A stretch of 64,000 nt of DNA from NCBI GenBank assembly GCA_905372355.1, contig CAJPOT010000009.1, positions 22,431-86,430 on the forward strand, written 5' to 3'. This stretch comes from an uncultured Selenomonas sp. GTDB lineage: Bacteria; Bacillota; Negativicutes; Selenomonadales; Selenomonadaceae. A program made the translations under genes and the position numbers. Below the pieces are notes generated by a model that made no database searches, was not told the DNA's origin, and saw nothing but the letters and a program-made list of their open reading frames with translations. Of this stretch, positions 17,914-24,642 are shown piece by piece (position 1 is the stretch's first letter; each line of letters opens with the position of its first letter).

Positions 17914-17995
17914 TTGGGTAACGGCTCGTATGCGAAAACGTCCCAAGAACGCGAGCCAGCGGCGAAGCGCGATTGGACGACGTTGACCGTTGCTA
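17912..17995 (+). repeat. Palindromic repeat unit after the CBS-ACT gene
   Basis: The unit reads GATTGGGTAACGGCTCGTAT, GCGAAAACGTCCCAAGAACG and later GATTGGACGACGTTGACCG. It matches the interior of the 283-bp MITE closely, including its GATTGGGCAACGGCTCG edge. The first bases form part of the gene's TGA stop context. Confidence 0.8.
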
Positions 17996-18017
17996 ACTTG
18001 ACTTCTACTCGAAAAAT

Positions 18018-18046
18018 TTGACGAGTTTCAGACTGTATTGTATAAT
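18018..18046 (+). promoter_or_regulatory. Promoter of the putative antitoxin RNA, locus 1
   Basis: TTGACG (18018-18023) and TATAAT (18041-18046), 17-base spacer. The transcript would run from about 18053 to the terminator at 18100-18139, against the toxin gene. The same arrangement is found at locus 2. Confidence 0.75.
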
Positions 18047-18052
18047 AAGCAT

Positions 18053-18139
18053 GGAAAAGGTGCTGTCGGTAAACGGTCAGCCCCTAAACGTTAGTGGAAG
18101 AATACCCCGCCTAAGTTGGAGACTGCAGGCGGGGCATTC
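18053..18139 (+). ncRNA. Putative antisense antitoxin RNA, type I toxin locus 1
   Basis: About 87 bases between a consensus promoter and a shared bidirectional terminator, convergent with the holin-like toxin gene. Its 5' part GGTGCTGTCGGTAAACGG then TCAGCCCC repeats, in the same sense, the leader of the toxin message, and the GCCCC could pair with the toxin GGGGC ribosome site. Ends are inferred from promoter and terminator positions. Confidence 0.6.
18100..18139. terminator. Bidirectional terminator shared by toxin and antitoxin RNAs, locus 1
   Basis: GAATACCCCGCCT pairs with AGGCGGGGCATTC with one mismatch. TTATTTT follows on the plus strand; the toxin stop codon abuts it on the minus side. 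Confidence 0.8.
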
Positions 18140-18211
18140 TTATTTTGCCTTTAGCGCAACGACGCAGATCGTCACGCAGAAAACGAACGACAAAAAATCG
18201 TACAGTTCCAT
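18140..18211 (-). CDS. Holin-like / Fst-like type I toxin, 23 residues
   Basis: A single hydrophobic helix with a charged tail: it begins MELYDFLSFV and ends VVALKAK. This fits the small membrane toxins paired with antisense RNAs in Firmicutes (holin-like toxin family). AAAGGGGG lies nine bases before the ATG. The gene is convergent with a short RNA driven by a consensus promoter, and both end at one terminator. A sister locus lies at 57408-57667 with the same order and signals. In this copy the 5' UTR is interrupted by a dispersed repeat. Toxicity is inferred from family resemblance. Confidence 0.72.
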   Translation of the reverse strand: MELYDFLSFVFCVTICVVALKAK

Positions 18212-18227
18212 AAGCAACGCCCCCTTT

Positions 18228-18345
18228 CAGACCTATCCAAGAAGCAGCCCCGAAGGACGTGGCCGATTGGAAAAACAGGTCTAGTGCGAAAGCAACCCAA
18301 TCATCGACGCGCAAATCGCATCGCACGATTGGTTGCCATTGACCG
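18228..18345 (+). repeat. Palindromic repeat inserted in the toxin 5' UTR
   Basis: GACCTATCCAAGAAGCAGCC, CCGATTGG, and later CGATTGGTTGCCATTGACCGC. It separates the toxin ribosome site from the leader block GGGGCTAAGAATTGACCGCC. At the sister locus those two blocks are only three bases apart, so the insertion is clear by comparison. A similar GACCTATCCAAGAAGCAAGC unit begins at 24009. Confidence 0.75.
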
Positions 18346-18393
18346 CTCAGGGGCTAAGAATTGACCGCCTACCGTTTTGGCAGCACCGCTTGT

Positions 18394-18402
18394 ATTATAG
18401 CA
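18394..18402 (-). promoter_or_regulatory. Extended -10 promoter of the toxin mRNA, locus 1
   Basis: TGCTATAAT on the minus strand. No good -35 is seen. Locus 2 has TGTTATAAT at the same place. Start would be near 18387, giving a leader with GGTGCTG, ACGGTAGGCGGTCAA and TTAGCCCC. Confidence 0.6.
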
Positions 18403-18493
18403 TAATATGTTAGACTATGGTTGACTTTCTGTTACTATTTTCCCGTACATCGTTCAATATTTTAGGTCATCCTTATCGAAAGGGGCGTTACCT

Positions 18494-18781
18494 ATGAACA
18501 AGAATGATACACTGCAAGATGATGCGATTTCCTATATCGATTCTTTTCTGACCCCCGAAGAAATCGCCGAGAGCAATCTGCGCGTCGCCTTGATCGGCGA
18601 ACTCATCAAGGCGCGCACCGAGCGGGGTGTCACGCAGAAGCAGCTTGAAGAGATGAGCGGCGTCAGCCAGCCTGTCATCGCACGCTTGGAGCGCGGCACG
18701 ACGAGTCCGAACATCTCGACCGTCATGAAGCTTCTCGCCCCCTTGGGCAAGAAGCTTGCCATCGTTCCCTTGGAAAGCTAG
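18494..18781 (+). CDS. XRE-family helix-turn-helix protein, HigA-like
   Basis: A 95-residue cytoplasmic DNA-binding protein. The helix-turn-helix is at residues 37-90 (IGELIKARTERGVTQKQLEEMSGVSQPVIARLERGTTSPNISTVMKLL), and the C-terminal KKLAIVPLES is typical of HigA-type antitoxins. AAAGGGGCG lies before the ATG. No HigB/RelE toxin gene is found upstream or downstream, so it is either an orphan antitoxin or a stand-alone regulator. The nearest upstream gene is the unrelated type I toxin locus. Confidence 0.88.
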   Translation: MNKNDTLQDDAISYIDSFLTPEEIAESNLRVALIGELIKARTERGVTQKQLEEMSGVSQPVIARLERGTTSPNISTVMKLLAPLGKKLAIVPLES

Positions 18782-18814
18782 AGAACACTGATACATTCAG
18801 AGCTGCCCTAAAAA

Positions 18815-18854
18815 ACCGCCCGCAGCAGAAGCAAAAGCTCCTGCTGCGGGCGGT
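18815..18854. terminator. Bidirectional terminator
   Basis: ACCGCCCGCAGCAG and CTGCTGCGGGCGGT form a perfect 14-bp stem with A's before and T's after, between the convergent HTH and DUF488 genes. Confidence 0.9.
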
Positions 18855-18867
18855 TTTTCTCTTCTTT

Positions 18868-19242
18868 TCATTCCTGCCCCATCGCATCAAGCAGCCACTG
18901 CCGCAGTACGAGGACGTGATTTTCTACGGCATTTTTGTTGGCGTAGACGAGCGTCACGGGGGATTCCTGCAACCAATCCCGGCACTTCGCGGCGAAGGCG
19001 GCGGCTTCGGGGCTTTTTTTCAACTCTTCGAGGTATGCCTTTCCGAAGAGATCGAAGTTCATCTCGCCGCTGTGGTAAAGCTTGCGCAGTTCGGGCGACG
19101 GCGTGACTTCCTTCGCCCACTCGCTCAATGCAGCACGTTCCTTCTTCATGCCGCGCGGCCACAGACGGTCGACAAGGATGCGCCTGCCGTCCGTCGGCGC
19201 AGGCTCTTCGTATATGCGCTTCATTTGCAGTTCGTATGCCAT
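18868..19242 (-). CDS. DUF488 family protein
   Basis: A 124-residue member of the DUF488 family, whose biochemical role is not established. Family marks are IYEEPAPTDGRRILVDRLWPRGMKKE near the N terminus and EVTPSPELRKLYH in the middle, then LVYANKNAVENHVLVLR near the end. The start ATG follows GGAAGGGAG; an upstream extension of ten residues has no such site. It stands alone, facing the HTH gene. The family is small, soluble and widely spread in bacteria. Confidence 0.9.
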   Translation of the reverse strand: MAYELQMKRIYEEPAPTDGRRILVDRLWPRGMKKERAALSEWAKEVTPSPELRKLYHSGEMNFDLFGKAYLEELKKSPEAAAFAAKCRDWLQESPVTLVYANKNAVENHVLVLRQWLLDAMGQE

Positions 19243-19284
19243 CGTGAAGACTCCCTTCCTTTGTACGGTCAAAAGCTACGTACC

Positions 19285-19647
19285 TTATCCTTTAAAATTT
19301 TCTATCCACAAATAGGCTTTGTAGAGCAATTTATCCAAATTAACCTGCTTCCAAGGACCCGGCAATTGAGTCACAAAATACGACCGCCCATACCAATTGC
19401 TCACGTCAGGCTGAAATTCATACTTTTTGATATCAACTAACTCGCCCGTATCACGTACAATAGACTTAACACGCATCGCCTTGTAATCTGTCCGATAGAT
19501 AATACTATCACCATCTACATAATAATCCACATTTCCAACAGCTTTAAAGTTCATCGTCTCATAATAATAATCTGTTGCTTCGCCACTTCCCTGCCATAAG
19601 AACAAAACCAATACAAGAAAACATAAAGAACGAGCTTTCTGTTTCAC
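19285..19647 (-). CDS. Secreted hypothetical protein, 120 residues
   Basis: Not recognised. It starts at GTG with GGAGG eight bases upstream. The signal peptide is KQKARSLCFLVLVLFLWQG with cleavage near GEAT. The mature part is strand-rich (YYVDGDSIIYRTDYKAMRVKSIVRD), a small beta-type fold resembling single-domain proteins of about 100 residues exported by Negativicutes that hold a tryptophan near WYGRSYF. No lipobox and no membrane anchor. It ends 42 bases before the DUF488 start, so a bicistronic message is possible. AT content is higher than in neighbours. Confidence 0.75.
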   Translation of the reverse strand: MKQKARSLCFLVLVLFLWQGSGEATDYYYETMNFKAVGNVDYYVDGDSIIYRTDYKAMRVKSIVRDTGELVDIKKYEFQPDVSNWYGRSYFVTQLPGPWKQVNLDKLLYKAYLWIENFKG

Positions 19648-19820
19648 TGTTCACACCTCCATCATAAAAACTGACGTTGCATACTTCTATTCTCCAATCT
19701 ATATTCCTGCCTACCTCTCAAGATTTTTATTAAGATTTCTGTATGCCCGAAGCTTTTCAAAATATCAAACAGAATCGCCGTCATCCACCTCACTCGCGAA
19801 GAAAGTCCCTGTGTTACGCC

Positions 19821-19849
19821 TTGCTATCTCCTGCTGTTTCCGCTAGAAT
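19821..19849 (+). promoter_or_regulatory. Promoter of the purine permease gene
   Basis: TTGCTA (19821-19826) and TAGAAT (19844-19849), 17-base spacer, 46 bases before the start. No purine riboswitch core is seen in the 250 bases upstream. Confidence 0.65.
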
Positions 19850-19895
19850 AAAAGTGTCATTCATCAAATCTTCCCAAGGAAAAGGAGACAATCCG

Positions 19896-21266
19896 ATGGA
19901 AAAAATGCTGGAAAACGTGTTTCACTTGAAGGAAAACCGCACGACGGTGCAGACGGAGCTTCTGGCGGGGCTTACGACGTTCATGACGATGGCGTACATC
20001 CTCGCCGTGAACCCGCTGATCTTGAGCGCTGCGGGCATGGATGCGGGCGCGGTGTTCACGGCGACGGCGCTCGCTTCGGGCATCTCGTGCGTCCTCATGG
20101 CGTCATTCGCCAACCTGCCGTTCGCGCTGTCTTCCGCGATGGGACTCAACGCCTTCTTCGCCTACACGGTCGTCGGGCAGATGGGCTACTCGTGGCAGCT
20201 CGCATTGACAGCGGTTCTCGTCGAGGGTCTGATCTTCATCGCACTCTCCGTGACGAATGTGCGTGAGGCACTCTTCAATGCGATTCCGCTGACCTTGAAG
20301 AGCGCCGTCACCGTCGGCATCGGCTTCTTCATCACATTCATCGGCCTGCAGAACGCGCATGTCGTCGTCGCAGGTCCGAAGCTCGTCGCGCTCTTCTCGT
20401 TTCCCAAGGCGATGGCAGAAGGAACGTTCCACTCCGAGGGAATCACCGTCCTCCTCGCGCTCTTCGGCATCCTCCTGACCGCCGTGCTCGTCATAAAGAA
20501 CATCAAGGGACACATCCTCATCGGCATCTTCGCCACCTGGGGGCTGGGCATCATCCTGGAGCTTCTCGGCATCTACATCCCCGATCCTGCACGCGGCTAC
20601 TTCAGCCTCATGCCTTCGGGCATCATCGCGCCGCCCGTGTCGCTCGCGCCGACCTTCCTGCAATTTGACTTCCATGCAATCCTCTCGCTTGATTTCATCG
20701 TCGTCATCTTCGCCTTCCTCTTCGTCGACCTCTTCGATACGCTCGGCACGCTGATCGGCTGCGCCTCGCGCGCCGACATGCTCGACGAGAAAGGGCGTCT
20801 GCCGCGCGTCAAGGGAGCGCTCCTCGCCGACGCCTGCGGAACGGCGCTCGGCGCATGTCTGGGCACATCGACGATCTCGACCTACGTCGAGTCCTCGGCA
20901 GGCATCGTCGAAGGCGGGCGCACGGGACTGACAGCCGTGACAACGGCGATCTTCTTCCTCGTCGCGCTCTTCTTCTCACCGCTCTTCCTCGCCGTGCCGG
21001 GCTTCGCGACGGCGCCGGCGCTCGTCATCGTCGGCTTCCTCATGATGCAGCAGGTCGCAAAGATTCCTTGGGCGGACATCACCGAGGCGATCCCCTCTTT
21101 CATCTGCATCGCCGTCATGCCGTTCGCCTATTCCATCGCCGAGGGCATTGCATTCGGCATCATTTCCTACACACTGCTGCACGTCGCCTCAGGCAAGTTC
21201 CGCAACGTGACATGGCTCATGTACATCCTGACCGTGCTCTTCATCTTGAAATACGCTTGGCTCTGA
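19896..21266 (+). CDS. NCS2/AzgA-type adenine-guanine-hypoxanthine permease
   Basis: Inner-membrane proton symporter for purine bases, 456 residues with 12-14 helices. It opens MEKMLENVFHLKENRTTVQTELLAGLTTFMTMAYILAVNP, the hallmark of the AzgA/PbuG branch, and carries LFVDLFDTLGTLIGCASRADMLDEKG and GTALGACLGTSTISTYVESSAGI, the substrate and ion region. AAAGGAG precedes the ATG; the frame extends upstream past the promoter and that part is rejected. It converges on dapF with a shared terminator. Which base is preferred cannot be read from sequence. Confidence 0.94.
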   Translation: MEKMLENVFHLKENRTTVQTELLAGLTTFMTMAYILAVNPLILSAAGMDAGAVFTATALASGISCVLMASFANLPFALSSAMGLNAFFAYTVVGQMGYSWQLALTAVLVEGLIFIALSVTNVREALFNAIPLTLKSAVTVGIGFFITFIGLQNAHVVVAGPKLVALFSFPKAMAEGTFHSEGITVLLALFGILLTAVLVIKNIKGHILIGIFATWGLGIILELLGIYIPDPARGYFSLMPSGIIAPPVSLAPTFLQFDFHAILSLDFIVVIFAFLFVDLFDTLGTLIGCASRADMLDEKGRLPRVKGALLADACGTALGACLGTSTISTYVESSAGIVEGGRTGLTAVTTAIFFLVALFFSPLFLAVPGFATAPALVIVGFLMMQQVAKIPWADITEAIPSFICIAVMPFAYSIAEGIAFGIISYTLLHVASGKFRNVTWLMYILTVLFILKYAWL

Positions 21267-21283
21267 GATATATCAACGTCAGA

Positions 21284-21329
21284 AAAAGGGCGGCGCATCC
21301 ATCAAAACCGGTGGATGCGCCGCCCTTTT
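21284..21329. terminator. Bidirectional terminator
   Basis: AAAAGGGCGGCGCATCCA pairs perfectly with TGGATGCGCCGCCCTTTT around a 10-base loop, between the convergent permease and dapF genes. Confidence 0.92.
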
Positions 21330-21336
21330 CCCATAT

Positions 21337-22176
21337 TCATTCATACCTTCCGGCAAAGACCTTCTCGGCAGGCCCCGTCATGTAGACATGATTGTTCGCC
21401 GCCCACTCGATCTGCAGCCTGCCGCCGTCGAGCTGCACCTCGGCTTCTCTCTTCGTGCGTCCCGTGAGCGCGGCGGCGACAAGCGTCGCGCATGAGCCCG
21501 TGCCACACGCGAGCGTCACGGCAGCGCCGCGCTCCCAGACGCGCATGCGGATGTGGGAAGCGTCCTTGATTTCCGCAAACTCCACGTTTGTCTTCTTGGG
21601 GAACTTCTCGTGCCGCTCAAGGAGAGGCCCGAACTTTTCCATCGGCACGGCTTGTGCATCCTCGACGAAAATCACGCAGTGCGGGTTGCCCATGGAAACG
21701 CAGGTCATGGAAAACGTCTCGCCCTCCGCCTCGATCGGCTGCTCAATGACGCGTGATGCGCCAAAGCCCAGGACAGGAATGCGCTCGCCTTCAAGGATCG
21801 GCTCGCCCATATCGACGCGCACGCCCGTGAGCCTGCTGCCCGCAAGCTGCAGGCGCGGCACGAGGACGCCCGCGCCCGTCTCGACCGTGAATTCCGCCTC
21901 GTCGCTCAACCCTTCCGCATGGACAACGCCCGCGAAGCAGCGGATGCCGTTGCCGCACATCTCCGCCTCCGTGCCGTCCGCATTGAAGATGCGCATGCGA
22001 AAGTCCGCCTGCTGCGACGGCAGCACGAGAATCAGCCCGTCCGCGCCGATGCCGTAGTGACGGTCACAGACCCTTCGCGAGAGCGCCGCAAGGTCATCCG
22101 GGAGCTGCTCCCGAAAGCCGTTCACAAGGACGAAATCGTTGCCGCAGCCCTGCCATTTCGTAAAGGAAAACGCCAT
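21337..22176 (-). CDS. dapF: Diaminopimelate epimerase
   Basis: Converts LL- to meso-diaminopimelate for lysine and peptidoglycan synthesis. It has 279 residues from ATG at 22176. Both catalytic cysteines are visible: MCGNGIRCF near residue 75 and ACGTGSCATL near 220, with GNDFVLV at the N terminus. The frame extends 31 residues further upstream, but the short GGGGGT site and family alignment support the inner ATG. A 67-codon frame ends four bases before the start, so dapF may depend on its translation. The transcript probably begins at the strong promoter at 22423-22451. Confidence 0.96.
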   Translation of the reverse strand: MAFSFTKWQGCGNDFVLVNGFREQLPDDLAALSRRVCDRHYGIGADGLILVLPSQQADFRMRIFNADGTEAEMCGNGIRCFAGVVHAEGLSDEAEFTVETGAGVLVPRLQLAGSRLTGVRVDMGEPILEGERIPVLGFGASRVIEQPIEAEGETFSMTCVSMGNPHCVIFVEDAQAVPMEKFGPLLERHEKFPKKTNVEFAEIKDASHIRMRVWERGAAVTLACGTGSCATLVAAALTGRTKREAEVQLDGGRLQIEWAANNHVYMTGPAEKVFAGRYE

Positions 22177-22180
22177 ATTC

Positions 22181-22384
22181 TTACCCCCAGGAATGTTTTG
22201 CGAGGAAAGACCAGAAGGACGCGCCGAAAACTCGCTCCTTTTGGCGGCTTTCCTCCAGCACGCGCGCATCTGCCGCCATGCAGTTTTCCTTCATTGTAGC
22301 GAAGAACGAGCGCTTTGCCAAGCCTTTTTTGCCCGTCATGCCCTTGTGCAGCGACAACGGAGCGCCTTTTCCCAAAACATTCAT
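22181..22384 (-). CDS. Possible small basic protein upstream of dapF, 67 residues
   Basis: Not recognised. The ATG follows AAAGGGGGATCGTT and the frame runs to a TAA four bases before dapF, so it could be a leader-type gene coupled to dapF translation. The product is basic at the N terminus (KGMTGKKGLAKRSFFATMKENC) and ends FLAKHSWG. It lacks a membrane segment. It directly follows the CsoR-like operator/promoter, which makes it the first frame on that message. Codon use is acceptable, but without a homologue a chance frame cannot be excluded. Confidence 0.45.
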   Translation of the reverse strand: MNVLGKGAPLSLHKGMTGKKGLAKRSFFATMKENCMAADARVLEESRQKERVFGASFWSFLAKHSWG

Positions 22385-22398
22385 AACGATCCCCCTTT

Positions 22399-22451
22399 GC
22401 AGATACCCCTATTGGTATTTTCATTATACATATAGGGGTATCTGCTGTCAA
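22399..22451 (-). promoter_or_regulatory. Promoter with CsoR/CstR-like inverted-repeat operator for dapF
   Basis: On the minus strand TTGACA (22446-22451) and TATAAT (22423-22428) are 17 bases apart. A 14-base inverted repeat, GCAGATACCCCTAT at 22399 and ATAGGGGTATCTGC at 22432, brackets the -10. Inside it the left arm also forms ATACC-CCTATT-GGTAT, close to operators of copper- or persulfide-sensing CsoR-family repressors. No CsoR gene is in the window. Confidence 0.7.
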
Positions 22452-22656
22452 GAAAAAGCTCTTCGCGTCTTCATAGTGCCGACAAGCAGATGGAAGTCCT
22501 GCCACATATGAGAACCCATTCCTCGTCTGTAACTATGTATACATAATACCTTAGCAAAACAGTATACTTTTTCTGCCATTTGCGTTATTATATATGAGTG
22601 CTTAGCCGCACGATAGTTTTTTCTTATGAAGTTTCAAAGCAAAGGGGTAATCACGC

Positions 22657-24006
22657 ATGACGGAAATGCAGCAGTATGTAGAGGACATCCTCGCCTCTAT
22701 CGAAAAGAAGGATCCGCAGGAGAAGGAATATCACAACGTGGTCAAAGAAGTCCTGACCTCGATCGTGCCTGTCCTTGAGCAGCATCCCGAGTACAAGAAG
22801 CACAAGATCCTCGAGCGCATGGTCGAGCCGGAGCGCGTCGTCATGTTCCGCGTGCCTTGGGAGAACGACAAGGGCGAGGTTCAGGTCAACCGCGGCTACC
22901 GCGTGCAGGCGAACAGCGCCGTCGGCACCTACAAGGGCGGCCTGCGTTTCCATCCGAGTGTGACGCTCTCCATTTTGAAATTCCTCGCTTTCGAGCAGAC
23001 GTTCAAGAACTCTTTGACGGGGCTTCCCATCGGCGGCGCCAAGGGCGGCTCGGACTTCGACCCGAAAGGCAAGAGCAACAACGAGGTCATGCGCTTCTGC
23101 CAGAGCTTCATGACGGAGCTCTATCGCCACATCGGCTCGATGGTCGATACGCCGGCAGGCGACATCGGCGTCGGCGGCCGTGAGATCGGCTACCTCTACG
23201 GTCAGTACAAGCGCATCGTCAACTCCTTTGATTCCGCTGTCCTCACGGGCAAGGGACTCGGCTACGGCGGCAGCCTCGCACGCACGGAAGCCACGGGCTA
23301 CGGACTCCTCTACTTCATGAAGGAGATGCTCGAAGACAACGGCAAGAGCCTTGAGGGCAAGACCGTCGTCGTCTCCGGCTCGGGCAACGTCGCGACGTAT
23401 GCGATTGAAAAGGCCATCGAATTCGGCGCAAAGCCCGTGACCTGCTCCGACTCGAACGGCTACGTCTATGACCCCGAGGGCATCGACCTCGCGCTCGTCA
23501 AGGAGATCAAGGAAGTGCGCCGCGGCCGCATCAAAGAATACGTCGAAAAGCGTCCGAACGCCGAGTACCACGAGGGATGCCGTGGCGTCTGGACGGTCAA
23601 GTGCGACATCGCCTTGCCGTGCGCGACGCAGAGCGAACTTGACATCGAGGGCGTCAAGGCGCTCGTGGCGAACGGCGTCATGGCCGTCGGCGAAGGCGCG
23701 AACATGCCGACGACGCTCGACGCGACGGAATACCTCTTGGAAAAGGGTGTTCTCTTCGCCCCCGCGAAGGCGGCAAACGCTGGCGGCGTCGCCGTCTCCG
23801 CGCTTGAAATGAGCCAGAACTCCGAGCGCCTGCACTGGACGTTCGAGGAAGTCGACAATCGCCTCAAGGGCATCATGAAGAACATCTATCAGAACTCCAA
23901 GAAGAACGCGGAGAAGTACGGCATGAAGGGCAACCTCATCGCCGGCGCCAACATCACAGCATTCCTCCACGTCGCAGATACGATGGTCGCACAGGGAATT
24001 GTCTAA
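22657..24006 (+). CDS. gdhA: NADP-type glutamate dehydrogenase
   Basis: Makes glutamate from 2-oxoglutarate and ammonium, or the reverse, in the cytoplasm. At 449 residues it matches hexameric bacterial enzymes. The glycine-rich lysine motif is PIGGAKGGSDFDPKGKS near residue 125, the Rossmann motif is VSGSGNVATYAIEKA near 240, and ANAGGVAVSALEMSQNS sits in the C-terminal half. AAAGGGG precedes the ATG. It is a single gene with AT-rich upstream DNA holding a likely -10 (TTATTATATATGAG). The cofactor call rests on overall similarity to the NADP-linked type. Confidence 0.95.
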   Translation: MTEMQQYVEDILASIEKKDPQEKEYHNVVKEVLTSIVPVLEQHPEYKKHKILERMVEPERVVMFRVPWENDKGEVQVNRGYRVQANSAVGTYKGGLRFHPSVTLSILKFLAFEQTFKNSLTGLPIGGAKGGSDFDPKGKSNNEVMRFCQSFMTELYRHIGSMVDTPAGDIGVGGREIGYLYGQYKRIVNSFDSAVLTGKGLGYGGSLARTEATGYGLLYFMKEMLEDNGKSLEGKTVVVSGSGNVATYAIEKAIEFGAKPVTCSDSNGYVYDPEGIDLALVKEIKEVRRGRIKEYVEKRPNAEYHEGCRGVWTVKCDIALPCATQSELDIEGVKALVANGVMAVGEGANMPTTLDATEYLLEKGVLFAPAKAANAGGVAVSALEMSQNSERLHWTFEEVDNRLKGIMKNIYQNSKKNAEKYGMKGNLIAGANITAFLHVADTMVAQGIV

Positions 24007-24128
24007 TACTGACCTATCCAAGAAGCAAGCCCGATGGGCGCAGCTGATTGGCCAATAGGCCGTATGCGAAAACGTCCCGTAGGTCAAGTCCGAAGGGCGC
24101 AGATGCGCAGCTGACGTTGACCGACACT
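24003..24128 (+). repeat. Palindromic repeat pair after gdhA
   Basis: Two adjoining units: GACCTATCCAAGAAGCAAGC with GATTGGCCAATAGGCC, then GTATGCGAAAACGTCCC with GTCCGAAGGGCGCAGATGCG and GACGTTGACC. It begins at the gdhA stop codon TAA. The same pair order occurs inside the Ser/Thr kinase at 63104-63292. Confidence 0.8.
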
Positions 24129-24145
24129 GAGGCTTCTATGAAAAT

Positions 24146-24185
24146 AACAACAGCCCGATGGGAATCTTCCCGTCGGGCTATTGTT
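24146..24185. terminator. Terminator hairpin
   Basis: AACAACAGCCCGATGGGAA pairs with TTCCCGTCGGGCTATTGTT, two mismatches. It could end gdhA or, on the other strand, the decayed frame at 24178-24366. Confidence 0.75.
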
Positions 24186-24366
24186 TGCTCTGTTGCCTTA
24201 TCCTTTGAACTTGCCATGACAATGCCGCTACCTTTCCAATCGTACACCTGGGAAACACTTTCCCTTCCGTGTCGAGCACAGCAAAGCCATGAATCACGCA
24301 ATGCTATAGCTGTGCAAGTCTTGTATCGTCCCAAGCTTTCACGGCAGCATGAACATGAAATTCCAT
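24178..24366 (-). pseudogene. Small frame interrupted by an in-frame stop
   Basis: The minus strand reads MEFHVHAAVKAWDDTRLAQL, then TAG at 24304-24306, then on in the same frame HCVIHGFAVLDTEGKVFP, RCTIGKVAALSWQVQRIRQQ and a TAG at 24178-24180 within the terminator stem. The second part has a protein-like composition and ends at a terminator, which suggests a small gene of about 62 codons with a nonsense change. No family is recognised. The remaining stretch 24370-24620 is AT-rich and shows nothing beyond a promoter-like ACGATATAATAAAG for the next operon. Confidence 0.4.
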
Positions 24367-24642
24367 AAAGACGATTCTTCAAAAATCTCAGAAAGTCTTA
24401 TTCAGTTTTTATATAATTACAAACATTTTGTGTGCATAGCGTAGACAATAAATTTTTATAATGAATAATAGTTGATTGAAGTTTCTCCGTAGGACTTTTT
24501 CTCTCGTTTCCGCGATGAACAAGCAAGACACATACAAACTTTCCTGCAGGGCTTTTTTTTTTCATGCCTTTACGATATAATAAAGAAGAAAATGAAAAAG
24601 TGAACCACATTCGTAATTTGGAAGGACTCTCAAGATTTGGAC

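Noticed and set aside
19660..19895. Purine riboswitch upstream of the purine permease
   Set aside because: The conserved core and loop bases of the purine aptamer were not found; a plain promoter explains the region.
22651..24087. 478-codon frame antisense to gdhA
   Set aside because: GC-rich third-position bias keeps the reverse frame open. The gdhA motifs are all on the plus strand.
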